Below are positions 45,059 to 59,021 of a stretch of DNA of 64,000 bases, in pieces. The notes under the pieces are model-generated. The model saw only the letters and a program-made list of their open reading frames with translations. It did no database searches and was not told the DNA's origin. The stretch is from positions 1,838,400 through 1,902,399 of the forward strand of contig NW_003314287.1 in the NCBI RefSeq assembly GCF_000143415.4, in the 5' to 3' direction. The first letter of the stretch is position 1. The number at the start of each line of letters is the position of its first letter. The translations under genes were made by a program, and so were the position numbers. This DNA is from Selaginella moellendorffii. Its lineage: Eukaryota; Streptophyta; Lycopodiopsida; Selaginellales; Selaginellaceae.

Positions 45059-46544
45059 ATGAAGATGGACATTGGGAGCTCTCAGTCCTGGTGGTGGGAA
45101 AGCCATAATCGCCCAAAGCACTCAAAGTGGCTCCAGGAAAACTTGGGAGGTAAGTTTACTCTTTCCTGGGATTCTTCCCGCTGTGAAGCAACGTGTTTGC
45201 TAAAGTTTTGATTTTTTTTTGTTAGCAGATGTTGAGGCGAATGTACAGGCAATGCTGGTTTTGATAGAAGGGGATGCCGACTCGTTTGCTCAGAGAGCGG
45301 AGATGTATTACAAGAAGAGGCCGGATCTCTTGAAAGTGGTGGAGCAGTTCTACAGAGGCTACCGGGCCTTGGCTGAGCGGTATGACCAACTTACTGGAAG
45401 CATTCGGCAGATACCATCCACAATTCAATCGCAGTACGGGCTTGTCTCTGAGTCCCCGCGATCGTCTCCTTTCGCCAAACAGAAGAAGCAAGGAAGTGAT
45501 ATTATTAAGGAGACTTCTTCCACTTTGTTTACCGATTCCAATAGCGAGACTGGCGAATGTGACGGCAACGGGGATCACTTTGATATTTCTAGCGTGGACG
45601 AGAAGTCGGTGGAGCAGAGTCAGGACGGGGAGGAATCCTCATCGTCCTCATCGTGTTCTGATGGGGAGGCTGATGGTGCAAGTCTGGCGATTCAGAAGTT
45701 ACAGGAAGCTTTGGAGAGGTCTCAGGCAGAGAACAAGAGACTCAGCGAGAAGGCCAGGGAGAAGCTGCAGCAACATCGTGAGACTGAGAAACGACTGCAC
45801 GGGTTCAGAGAAGATTTTCTCAGGGTGCAGAAGGAAAACAATACGCTGAAAGCCGAGCTGGAGAAGCTGACGAAGAAGCTGGAGGGAGAGGTTCAGGAGC
45901 TTTGCGCCGAGAAAGAGACTTTACAACACAACCTCCGGGAGCTGGAGGAGAAGTATTCTTCACTTGACGAGAAGTCATCCCTGACTTCTTCGTCAATGCA
46001 GAAAGAGATTGCCTTCTTACAGGAAGAGAATGGGAAGCTGCAAGTTCTGATGGAGGAGCAGGAGGAAAAGCAGAGAGAACTTACAGCTGGTCTGAGGTTT
46101 ATGAAGGGCACAGCCACGAGTCTGCTGGCCAAGAACAAAGCCTTGATCGAACAGGTATTCAGCCTGGCCGAAAACGACGAAGCCAAGGAACATGCTCTGG
46201 TTGAGCAAAGAAACGAAGCATCAAACCTTTCGGATGAAATCCAAAGGCTCAAGTCCTTGGCAGAAGACAGGGAATGGACTGTGTCAAGTCTAAACTCGAA
46301 GGTGGCGGAGATGAACCGGCAGGTGTCTGAGCTAGAGATGGAAAACCAAAGGCAGAGAGATGCCATTGCGGACAGTGCTGAAGAGAAGAGGGAAGCAATC
46401 AGGCAACTTTGCTTCTCTATTGACCTGCTCAACAATCGAAATCAGTGGCTGGAAGAGTTGGTGTTGTCAGCAAAAGCCAAGATCAATGACTACAACGACA
46501 AGTTGGCTCTGAGATCTGCCAGGAGAGGCTGTTTTACGTCCTAA
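45059..46544 (+). CDS. NETWORKED-type actin-binding protein (NAB domain and coiled coil)
   Basis: Exons 45059-45149 and 45229-46544 give 468 residues. The start MKMDIGSSQSWWWESHNRPK enters the NAB actin-binding domain (SKWLQENLGDVEANVQAMLV, FAQRAEMYYKKRPDLLKVVE, QFYRGYRALAERYDQLTGS), diagnostic for the plant NET family that links F-actin to membranes. A Ser-rich acidic linker and about 280 residues of coiled coil follow, and a conserved end (RQLCFSIDLLNNRNQWLEEL). It is short, nearer NET3/NET4 size than NET1. A second ATG two codons downstream could also serve. The 5' leader at 44600-45058 probably has an intron ending at GCGCAG. Its last 165 bp reappear as a relic at 47575-47757. Confidence 0.9.
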
Positions 46545-46840
46545 GGTACTCATTTCAAAAATTTAAAAAGAGTAACTGATATAGTTGTATTTGTTTGTAG
46601 TGTGTAAAAGGCTGCTTTGGACTTCAGCAAGCGTCCTTCATATAGACGCTACTACTTGTATGGAGATGCAGCCAAGACAATCGTTTTGTATTTGAGTGAG
46701 GTAATAAAGATTTATAATGTTCTTTGTAGCGAGTCTCAGCCGAAAGAGTAATTTCATTCCTTTTGCTTGCACACCCAGGCATTGGAAATACATCAGGCAA
46801 GTATTTTTCCTGCCTCTGTCTTGTATGTTAAATAATGTTC

Positions 46841-47572
46841 TTAGTTGTCGTCCTGCAGTTTGCTCATATACGGTGACTGGAGTCTGCAGATCCAGAGGCG
46901 CAAGATTCGAGTTCCCTCCGGTGCTTGGGCATGTCTTCTCCAGGTTCGACTTGAATGATGCATCAATGGTGTCCCACTGTGGAGACGACCTCGGAAGTTG
47001 GTGCACTGGGCTTGGCCGATGGGAGATCTTGAGTTGAGAGGCCTTGGTTCTGGAAGCTGGTAATGAGCCTCGAGGCAGTGAACGATGGTGCGGGGACTGC
47101 CGAGTTTGCCGTGCTCTGGCTCGAAGTTGTGCTATCAAGACGGTCCACAACAAGTAATTACTATCAGAAGTTTTCAGAGGCTCTGAGGTAAATGGAACAG
47201 GGAAATAGAGGGGATGCGTGATCTTGGGACGATCACACGAGGTAACCCGTAGGATAGATATTCGGGTTCGGAGAACAGCTGGGACAGAGTCAGGATAGGT
47301 ACCACAACAACCTTCCTCGCGCTCGCTGAGTGCACGCGCCTTTGCTGAAGCTCTCCATCGCGTGCTTGACATTGTGAATTACATCAAAGCCTCGGGTAGA
47401 GTTCACTTTCGGTCCTGCTTTCGTTCCTCCACTGGAGCCATCCAGAAGAATCGAAGAAACAAGTCAGGGGACACCTTGAAATGCAACTTGCGATCTCAGG
47501 AACTCCAGCTTATGTTTACAAAGCAACTGTGGAAGTGGAGACGGAGAAAGGATGCTGCCATGCTGTTCTCCA
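46841..47572 (-). pseudogene. Truncated class III peroxidase copy (relic of the gene at 47925-49057)
   Basis: The plus strand here aligns by eye with the intact neighbour: AGTTTGCTC near 46858-46865, CAGATCCAGAGGCGCAAGAT near 46888-46910, CATCAAAGCCTCGGG near 47380, then GACTCCAGCTT(A/C)GTTTACAAAGCAA near 47500. About 200 bp of the last exon are deleted after 46865. A second deletion removes the stretch with the proximal His (SGSHTIG). Frames shift several times. Homology stops abruptly at about 47572, inside exon 1, so signal peptide and start are absent. It cannot make a peroxidase. Confidence 0.85.
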
Positions 47573-47574
47573 TT

Positions 47575-47757
47575 ACATGTTTAAGGCATTTGTGGAGAGT
47601 GCCAAAGGGAAGAGAGAAGCAATCAGGCAACTTTTCTTCTTTATGAACCTGCTTGACAATCTAGATCAGTGGTTGGAGGAGCTGGTGCTGCCAGCAAAAC
47701 CAAGATCAATGAAGCTGGATGTGAGATCTGCCAGGAGTCCAATGTCAATAACTTAAA
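47575..47757 (+). pseudogene. Duplicated 3' end of the NETWORKED gene (relic)
   Basis: In one frame this reads KREAIRQLFFFMNLLDNLD then QWLEELVLPAKPRSMKLDVR and SARS, a clear copy of the NET C-terminus (KREAIRQLCFSIDLLNNRNQ, WLEELVLSAK). It lacks everything upstream, so the NAB domain and promoter are absent. Downstream sequence also matches the bases after the real NET stop (GAGTGAGGTAA). Confidence 0.88.
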
Positions 47758-47924
47758 AAGAATAAGGAATATAATTGCCTTGACGAGTTTTGCATTTGAG
47801 TGAGGTAAGAAAGCTCTTTGTTGAGTCGAAAGTGTTATTTTCAGGTACACAGGCTACACCCAGGCGTAAACTTGGAAATACATCACGCGAGTAACTAATA
47901 TTTTCCTGCCTTCTGTCCATGTTC

Positions 47925-49057
<1,133 letters not shown>

Positions 49058-49173
49058 CGGACCCGGACCTCCTGAAAAGAGTTTGGAATGACAAACGAGC
49101 GAAGTGAGACGATCGTTTCCTTTTTTTCTTTCTTCGCTCAAACGCTTGTATATGCTTGACAGGGATGCGGCTT

Positions 49174-49181
49174 GATATATA
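49174..49181 (-). promoter_or_regulatory. TATA box of the peroxidase at 47925-49057
   Basis: TATATATC on the minus strand, 117 bp before the ATG. Position suits a short leader. Confidence 0.45.
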
Positions 49182-49450
49182 ACACCGGAGGATGTAAGAA
49201 CATGTCAATATGTCGGCTTTGGAACCTTCTCTACTACAAACGCGTGTGGGTCTCACTCTGTGGGCCGGCTGGACGACCTTTTGCTACTACTGCTTTAAAA
49301 TACTAGGAGATATCCGTTTTTACCAAGAGAGACTAGACTGATGTCCGAGAGTTTTAGCACGATCAAGACTTTGACGTGCTGGCGATTGTTTGGAGGAGTT
49401 TGAAGATGATATCACAGCTTGGAAGAATAAGATGATATCACGGTGTTCCG

Positions 49451-49530
49451 TTTGATAACAGATATTTTAACAATGGAAAGTCCAATTCTTCTAGTTTGAT
49501 AACAGATATTTTAACAATTGAAAAATCCAG
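49451..49530. repeat. Two-copy direct repeat TTTGATAACAGATATTTTAA
   Basis: The unit beginning TTTGATAACAGATATTTTAA starts at 49451 and again at 49495, 44 bp apart, and continues CAAT(G/T)GAAA with small changes. A shorter GATGATATCAC is also doubled at 49405-49441. Nothing coding is seen between 49058 and 50110. Confidence 0.75.
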
Positions 49531-50109
49531 ACGTATGATTGATTGTAACACTTCATAAATTCAAGGGTGTTGTATACAACACTGCCTCTCACAAATCTCT
49601 AGACCAGACGTGAAAATATTACCAACCAGGAACATCCCACCTAGAAGGAAAAACATCCAGAAAAGAATTTGTTAAATTGGGAAATAGTGTAAACTTTAAA
49701 CGAAAAATACAAAGCGGTGTGACACTGATCGAAGCAAAAACCAATCCCAATCGCCCACAAAAGATTGACGAGCGAGCGTTTTTTGGAGCTTTTGCGCTAA
49801 CCGCGTGGACTGGCATGAATCCGTTAAATGAGACTGAATCCTATCTCTTACTGTTCCCGATTACTTCCTGTTTCTTGCTGGTGACTTGTCCAAATTCCGT
49901 GCGATGGAAGTGAGCTGCCCCGATTGTCAAATGCGATCATGCTGTTCGTTTACAAAACACAGATGAAAACGATTGAGCAGGACTTGGAGCCGCCATTTTT
50001 ACTTTGAGAATCTGTAACTAGGTGCAATTATGAGCAACCTATTCAAAGTCAATTGGCTGCAGCCGCGATCGATTGACGAGAAGATTAAAATCTAAACACG
50101 ACTTTAAAA

Positions 50110-50470
50110 CATCATCCCAAGCTCTTTGTTACGTCGCAACAACGAATTCTACCATTCGGACTTGTGCAACTTTTAGATGCTTGAAGAGATTCTTTGTTCT
50201 GGAAAAAATCTAAGAACATCAATCGAAGAGTTCCAAGTTCTTCGAACAACGAATTCTTGTGGCAATCAATGAATCGAGAGTTCCGTAACAAGGAATTCTA
50301 CTTGGATTTGTGTGTTATTGGCATGTTTTAAATGCTTCAAGAGATTTTTCGACTAGTTTAGTAGAATTCTATAGAACAGTTCCAAGCTCTTTTTGTTACG
50401 TCGCAACAAGGAATTCTTCCAATTGGATTTGGTATGTTTTTGGCATCTTTTAGATGCTTCAAGAGATGAC
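50110..50470. repeat. Degenerate three-copy repeat 3' of a peroxidase gene
   Basis: A unit containing TACGTCGCAACAA(C/G)GAATTCT, then a TTTTAGATGCTT(C/G)AAGAGAT ending, occurs near 50113-50200, 50270-50355 and 50385-50470. The middle copy is more worn (CCGTAACAAGGAATTCTAC). Copies are about 110-160 bp apart. The last ends at the peroxidase stop. Confidence 0.7.
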
Positions 50471-50474
50471 TATA

Positions 50475-51642
<1,168 letters not shown>

Positions 51643-51790
51643 TGCTCGGAAAACGCAAAAACCTCTAGAGCAAAGATGATCCAAGAACTGTAACTGTTCT
51701 TCTTCAAAAGATCTAAGAAAGAACTATGGATTGAGATGATTGCTTGCTTCGGAATTGGAACTCTGGACTCCACAGTCGCTTACGCATCCA

Positions 51791-51797
51791 TTATATA
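51791..51797 (-). promoter_or_regulatory. TATA box of the peroxidase at 50475-51642
   Basis: TATATAA on the minus strand, 149 bp before the ATG. It fits a core promoter, though the start site is not seen. Confidence 0.45.
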
Positions 51798-52350
51798 CTA
51801 CGAACGCCGCTCGGTTTTTGCTTGGAAGACGTATAGTCGGTTGATAGCCCAGAAGTTTCTCTTCAGACCACCCACGAGTCCTTTGGCCAAACGTGTGTGG
51901 GACACACTAACACTCGTACAGCTCTAATTGTTTTGCCGCGCCGTTTGACCCAATAGCTCCAAGAGCACGACAAATTTTCGGTTGCGTGATCACGATCGAG
52001 AAGAGATCAAAGTGAAAGCCACGCTTTCGGATCATGAAGACCACCTCTATCTCTCACTCTTTCTTTCTCTTTCACGTCTCACGGGATGATAACAAACAAG
52101 ATCAAATCAATCACAGTTGTCATTCCGGGGCCCTCCTTGCCTGGTGAGCAAAACATCGCTTTAGAGCGTCTTTAAGATCTTACGTGAATGGAAGCTCTCA
52201 TGGTACGTAAGACCTCAAAGATGCTCTAGCTTGAATCTAAACGATTTGATGGATGGAAACTTCTACCCTCGCCAGAACTAACACGGTCAACGCCATCGCA
52301 GCCATGGCTGGACTACCGTTGAATCTTGTTTATCCTTTCGTCTTGGCGAG

Positions 52351-54291
52351 ATGAGAGCGTGTGAAGTTGGGGTCAGCCTCGATCACGCATCATGCGTGGA
52401 GCTCGTAAATTCTTGCAGCAACCTCTCCATGGTACGCTTTGCCCACTCCAAAGTCCGCCACCTCCTTGGCACCCACATTTACCTCTCAAACAGGCTCCTC
52501 GAAATGTATGGAAAATGCGGCAGTGTTCACGAAGCCCGCCTCGTTTTCAACACCATTTCCACAGGGAATGTCTACACTTGGTCTCTCATGCTATCAGCAT
52601 ATGCCCGAAACGGGCATATTGAGGACTCCAAACAGATATTCGATGCCATGCCGCAGAGGGATCTCGTGGCGTGGACTACGCTCCTTGTGGCATATACCCA
52701 AAGAGGGTATTTACAAGACGCCGAGAAGGTGTTTGACTCTATGCCCGAGCTGGACCTCGTTACGTGGAATGCCATGCTGACGGGGAATGCCCACAATGGG
52801 CACTTGCAAGGCGCCTTGCTGGTATTTCAAAGCATGCGCGAGAAGAACCTTGTGTCGTACAATGCTATGCTGGCGGCGTACGGACAGAACGGGAATCTCT
52901 TTCAGGCGAGGAGGATATTTGAAGAGATGCCAAACCGCGACCTTGTTTCATGGAACACAATGCTAGCGGCATGCGCTCAAAGCGGGGATTTGGAATCTGC
53001 GAAGATAGTATTTGACTCTATGAAGGAAAGAAATCTAGTTTCCTGGACAACAATTCTTGCGGCATATGCCCAAAATGGGCATCTGCAAGATGCCGTGAAA
53101 CTCTTTGATCGTATGAAGGAGCACGATCTCATCGCCTCCAACGCAATGCTCTCTGGGTTTGCACTTAACGGCCAGCTCCAACAGGCTAGAGGAATATTTG
53201 ATCAGATGGGCGAGCGCAACGTTGTGTCCTGGAATGCCATGCTGACTGCGTGTGTGCAAAATGGTGACATGGGAGAGGCAAAGCGGATATTTGATCGAAT
53301 GGAGGTACGAACGCTAGTGTCGTGGAATGCCATGCTGGCTGCATATGTTCAGGCAGGACAGTTGCCCAAAGCCAAAGAGCTCTTTCAGCAAATGCCCGAC
53401 AGGGATCTCATCTCGTGGAACGCCATTCTCTCCATGCACGCGTGGAATGGTGACGTCGAAAGAGCAAGGGAGGTGTACGAAAGCCTCCACGAGAAGGACA
53501 TTGTCTCGTGTACGGCGATGCTCAGTGTGTATGCCCAGAACGGGCATCTTGAGGAATCTAAGCAGATATTTGACGGGATACCCGAGTGGGACTTGGTATC
53601 ATGGAATGCGATGCTGTCCTCGTATGCCCAAAACGGATATCTTCAAGATGCAAAGTTCATGTTTGACGAAATTCCCCAAAAGGATCTCGTTTCCTGCAAT
53701 GCTTTGTTAGCGGCATATGCCCAAAATGGGCATCTTCTGGAAGCTAGGCGTGTATTTAGCTGGATGATCGAAAGGGACATTGTTTCGTGGAACGCTTTGC
53801 TTGCTGGATATGCCCAGAACGGACATTCTTCCGAGGCACTGGATTTGTTTGCCTCGATGAAAATGAGCGAGATTCCTGATGAGATTGCTTTCACTTGCGC
53901 GTTGGTTGCCGCTAGTCATGCTGGAGTGGTCTATCCGGGTTGGTCTCTCTTTATCGCTATGAGAATGGACTATGGATTGATACCAAGCAAGCAGCACTAC
54001 TGCTGCTTGATTGATCTCCTCTCGAGGGCGAGGTATCTGGACCAGGCCGAAGATCTTATCACTCGCATGCCTTTTGTTCCAGACGTTTACGACTGGACGT
54101 GCATTCTGGCCTCTTGTATCGATCGGAAAGACGCTGAAAGGGGCGCTCGTGTGAGTGAAAGAGTTCTAAGTCTGGATCCCCAAAATGCCGCAGCGTTTGT
54201 TTTGCTGGCAAACTCTTTCTCGTTTGATGAGACAAAACACCACTTGCAGAATGCACTTAGGAGGTGGAAGCTTTCTCCTCGAAAGTTCTAA
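52351..54291 (+). CDS. Pentatricopeptide repeat protein, 31-residue S-type array, E motif, no DYW
   Basis: Intronless, 646 residues. A degenerate N-terminal part (LDHASCVELVNSCSNLSMVR, LSNRLLEMYGKCGSVHEARL) leads to fourteen consecutive 31-residue modules near LVSWNAMLAAYAQNGHLQDA ... FDSMPERD. An E-like end follows (SKQHYCCLIDLLSRARYLDQ, RGARVSERVLSLDPQNAAAF), and it stops at WKLSPRKF without DYW. The regular modules allow use of the PPR code (residue 5 and last): S-D, T-D, N-N, N-D, N-N, T-D, N-N, N-T, N-D, N-D, T-D, N-D, N-D. It sits inside the peroxidase cluster but is unrelated to it. Organelle RNA binding is family knowledge; the specific target is unknown. Confidence 0.93.
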   Translation: MRACEVGVSLDHASCVELVNSCSNLSMVRFAHSKVRHLLGTHIYLSNRLLEMYGKCGSVHEARLVFNTISTGNVYTWSLMLSAYARNGHIEDSKQIFDAMPQRDLVAWTTLLVAYTQRGYLQDAEKVFDSMPELDLVTWNAMLTGNAHNGHLQGALLVFQSMREKNLVSYNAMLAAYGQNGNLFQARRIFEEMPNRDLVSWNTMLAACAQSGDLESAKIVFDSMKERNLVSWTTILAAYAQNGHLQDAVKLFDRMKEHDLIASNAMLSGFALNGQLQQARGIFDQMGERNVVSWNAMLTACVQNGDMGEAKRIFDRMEVRTLVSWNAMLAAYVQAGQLPKAKELFQQMPDRDLISWNAILSMHAWNGDVERAREVYESLHEKDIVSCTAMLSVYAQNGHLEESKQIFDGIPEWDLVSWNAMLSSYAQNGYLQDAKFMFDEIPQKDLVSCNALLAAYAQNGHLLEARRVFSWMIERDIVSWNALLAGYAQNGHSSEALDLFASMKMSEIPDEIAFTCALVAASHAGVVYPGWSLFIAMRMDYGLIPSKQHYCCLIDLLSRARYLDQAEDLITRMPFVPDVYDWTCILASCIDRKDAERGARVSERVLSLDPQNAAAFVLLANSFSFDETKHHLQNALRRWKLSPRKF

Positions 54292-54696
54292 TTTCTTATT
54301 CACAGCACACGAAAGTGGAGGGGCCATTAGCCAGCAACAAGTTACAATGGCGGACAGGCAGGATGCTTTGGTGGCGGAATGGGAATGATTCCACTAAAAC
54401 ACTCCACCAAGAAAAATTGTCCAAAGTCACAGGATGCATTTGAGCTTGACTTTTTTTTGCGTCATGACAAGCTTGATCATCTCTTGTGAGATTTGGAAGT
54501 TGTGAGATTTGGTTCTTTCGAGGGTGAAATGTTTGAACTTGTGTGCCACCACCGACTTTCATTCAAACAAACCACATGAAATGGATACGACTTATTCCAT
54601 CACAAAACAAAAAGCTTGTCAAAATACACCGGCTCGAGTTGTGTTTAATATAATTCACCACCGTGGCACCCGTGCTCGATACGGCGAGGTTCCATT

Positions 54697-54703
54697 TATA
54701 AAT
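54697..54703 (+). promoter_or_regulatory. TATA box of the peroxidase at 54766-55852
   Basis: TATAAAT begins 69 bp before the ATG at 54766, an ideal distance for a plant core promoter with a 30-40 base leader. Confidence 0.55.
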
Positions 54704-54750
54704 GCCAACGTTTCAAACGTTTCAAAGGCAGGCCTTTCGAGTGAAGCTAA

Positions 54751-55852
<1,102 letters not shown>

Positions 55853-55889
55853 CTTGAGAAAAAGTATACTTGATAAACACCTTGGAACC

Positions 55890-56905
55890 AAGGGATAATT
55901 TTTATATATTGAAAAAATTTGCCACAGTATTTACGAATCTGTCCATTTGGAGCCAAGAGTGGCTTGAGGTTTTCCATATTGATCATTCCAGTCGCAAAGT
56001 CCTGGAAAAAAACTCTTGAGCCATGGCATAAGTGTGCACCAGCTGTGCAACTGTCCAATCGCCACCACTCCAGTGTCTGGTCAGAGTGGAACGATCCACT
56101 GAAAATTATCAAGTTTTTGTAGTAGTTGTTGTCAAACACCACTGGAGTTTGCAAATCTAGAGGAGAAAGGTTTGTGTCACCACCACTGTTGGGACACTGA
56201 CTCTTGAGCGATTGGTTGTAGTAAGGGTTCATAGAATCTGGCGAAGAGCTCAGCGATGGACCATAGAGGCGAGACTTGAAGGTCCCACATTGGCCTTGGC
56301 CGATGGTGTGAGATCCCAAGGGAGCGACTAGATCTTGCACAGAGAGGCCACGGCTTTGAAAGTTGGCGACGAGCATGGAAACATTGAAGAAGAAAGGTGG
56401 AAGTTCTACGTTTGCAGCCTTCTGGCTGTCTCGCCGGCCAAAGGTAACGGTCCACGTTGGTCCATTCAGCTGGTCAATGTTCATCCTAAGTGGTATAATT
56501 ACTGCCATTACCACAGCCGACCAACGAGCACGATCATATCAGCACATGAGACAGTGTTTAAAGTCTTTATGTTTTCGATCACGTTGTATCCTCGCAAGGA
56601 GTTTATGTTTGGGAAAGCAAACTGCTCATTCTTTGAGCCATTCAGCATAATGGATGCATCACATCCCTGCAAGTTATGCTTAATTTTCCTGCTTAATCGA
56701 AAGGGGAAAGCTTTTCTTACATTCACATGACAGTCGTGAAAGAAGAGTCGAACTAAAGATGCACACATTTGTGGCTCGCTCGCCACAAACTGCAGCTTGG
56801 ACAATTCCTGTGAGATTTGAACAAGAACGTTGGGCTCAAGTTTGCAAGCCCATGGCCAGACATTGCAAACAGAAGAAAGATGCTAATCATGATGCCTGAA
56901 GCCAT
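55890..56905 (-). pseudogene. Broken class III peroxidase ('B' copy relic)
   Basis: Closely matches the intact gene at 57543-58620 across all three exons, from the start-codon region at 56905 onward, but with lesions. Exon 1 has several small deletions (8 and 11 bp among them), removing the STCPNL region and the frame. Exon 2 lacks about 18 bp after CAGTGTTT. In exon 3, ALSGSHTIG reads APLGSHTIG. A 2 bp and a later 1 bp loss scramble about 20 residues after SDQTL. The stop region is deleted so the frame runs on into KFFQYIK. A TATA-like stretch upstream is preserved (about 56950). Confidence 0.88.
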
Positions 56906-57135
56906 TCTTAGTGATAATCAAAATATGCAAGTTTATTATGGAATTGGCCTTTCTTTATATACAAGGGAGCTGATCAAGACAATTAAGTGAAACTCTTGAC
57001 GCAAGCAATATTGACTTCGTGCTCAGAGTTGAGAAAATGATAATTAAGATTAGCTTGTGACGCTAATTGTGGGTGGGTTGGCAGAAAAAATATCGGAATT
57101 CTTTGCGTGGGTGTTAGAAATCAAATTCGGAAAAT

Positions 57136-57519
57136 ATGGCTCTCTCCAGGCAGACCCAGTGCGCCAACTTGAAGGCTCGGCTCTACAGGCCCTTCCAAAG
57201 CGGTGACCAGACGTTGCAAAGCTCGTGCCCGGGCAGCAATGGCGACACCAATCTCTCGCCGCTCGACATCCAGACGCCCACCAGCTTTGTCAATCGCTAC
57301 TTTAGGAACTTGCATAACCGGAGAGGGTTGCTCTTCTCGGACCAGACGCTCTTTTCCGGGGACCAGTTCAGCACGAGGAATCTTGTCAACTCATGGGCTT
57401 CGAGCCAGAGCACTTTCTTCCAGGACTTTGGTAATGCAATGGTAAGGATGGGCAATATCAACGTGTTGACTGGAGATTCGAAGAATTATCTTGATAAATA
57501 CCTTGGAACCAAGGGATAA
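57136..57519 (+). pseudogene. 5'-truncated class III peroxidase fragment ('A' copy relic)
   Basis: The frame [58 protein letters not shown] and [14 protein letters not shown] copies only the last third of the gene at 54766-55852. The heme-ligand segment after VALS is deleted ([10 protein letters not shown] is missing), FDNRYF reads FVNRYF, and the end runs into DSKNYLDKYLGTKG. Start, signal peptide and exons 1-2 are absent, because homology begins abruptly at the breakpoint near 57136. Confidence 0.88.
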
Positions 57520-57542
57520 TAATTTTTATTTATTGAAAAAAT

Positions 57543-58620
57543 CTAGTTCACTTTGCCACAGTATTTACGGATCTGTCCATTTGGAGCTAAGAGCGGCTTG
57601 AGGTTTCCCATATTGATCATTCCAGTCGCAAAGTCCTGGAAAAATCGTGCTTGATCCATGGCATAAGTGTGCACCAGCTGCGCAACCGTCCAATCGCCAC
57701 CACTCCACAGTGTCTGGTCAGAATGGAACAATCCACTGAAATTTATCAAGTTCTTGTAATACTTGTTGTCAAACACCACTGGAGTTTGCAAATCTAGAGG
57801 AGAAAGGTTTGAGTCACCACCACTGCTAGGACACTGGCTCCTGAGCGACTGATTGTAGTAAGGGTTCATGTAATCTGGCGAAGAGCTCAGTGATGGACCA
57901 TAAAGGCGAGACTTGAAGTTCCCACATTGGCCTTGGCCAATGGTGTGAGATCCTGAGAGAGCGACTAGATCTTGCACGGAGAGGCCATGGCTTTGAAAGT
58001 TAGCGATGAGCCTGGAAACATTGAAGAAGAAAGGTGGAAGTTCTACGTTTGCAGCCGTCTGGTTTGCCGTGAGGCTGTCTCGCCGGCCAAAGGTAACGGT
58101 CCATGTTGGTCCATTCAGCTGGTCAATACAGAATTAGTTCTACTTAATGGTATAATTACTGTCATTACCGCCATGACGCACTCTCTAGCGACGATCACAA
58201 TGATATCAGCGCATGAGACAGTGTTTGGGCATTTCGCCTCCACCAAAGCCTTGATGTTTTCGATCACGTTGTATCCTCGCAAAGAGTTTATGTTTGGGAA
58301 AGCAAACTGCTCATTGTTTGAGCCATTCAGCATGATGGATGCATCACATCCCTGCAATTGTAGGCATGCTTAATTTTCCTGCTTAATCGAAAGGTGAAAG
58401 CTTTTCTTACATTCACATGGCAGTCATGAAAGAAGAGTCGAACTAAAGATGCACACATTCGTGGCTGACTTGCCACAACCTGTTGTACTGCGGCTCGAAC
58501 GATTCCTGTGAGATTTGGGCATGTCGAGCTGTAAAACGTTGGGCTCAAGCTTGCAAGCGCATGGCCAGACATTGCAAACAAAAGAAAGATGCTAATCATG
58601 CTTACAATGCTTGAAGCCAT
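57543..58620 (-). CDS. Class III secretory peroxidase ('B' copy, intact)
   Basis: Exons 58620-58411, 58351-58169 and 58118-57543 give 322 residues in phase 0. Signal peptide MASSIVSMISIFLLFAMSGH precedes [17 protein letters not shown]. Motifs: SLVRLFFHDCHVN (Arg, distal His; FFHDCHVN in place of the usual HFHDCFVN), [72 protein letters not shown] (heme His), FDNKYYKNLINFSG and IRKYCGKVN. It is a distinct subfamily from the other three intact genes. A TATATAA at 58667-58673 is only 47 bp from the ATG, so the leader must be very short. Confidence 0.95.
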
Positions 58621-58666
58621 TCTTAATGATAATCAAATTATGCAATGGTGTGGGTTTGGGCTTTCT

Positions 58667-58673
58667 TTATATA
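58667..58673 (-). promoter_or_regulatory. TATA box of the peroxidase at 57543-58620
   Basis: TATATAA on the minus strand, 47 bp before the ATG; the same element is kept in the pseudogene promoter near 56950, both inside the context CTTTCTTTATATACAAG. Confidence 0.6.
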
Positions 58674-59021
58674 CAAGAAATTTAGAGTCGTGATCAAGTA
58701 AAACTCTTGACGCAAGAAATATTGACTTCGTGCTCACAGTTGTGAAGTTTCATGGAAATGATAATTAAGATTACCTTGTGACGCTAATGGTGGGCGGGTT
58801 GGCAGAAGAAATATCGGATTTCGCATGAATTATCACGTGGGTGTTAGAAATCAGATTCCAAAAATATGATTGAATGTGATCTTATTCCAATATTAACCAC
58901 TTCAGCTTGAAAAATCGCCCAACATAGCATGGATATGGAAAATTATCTACGAAGAAGCTTAAGATCGTAACTCCAACACGTGGTGTTGGTTGGCAGACCT
59001 GAAAAATCAAAATCTACAAGA

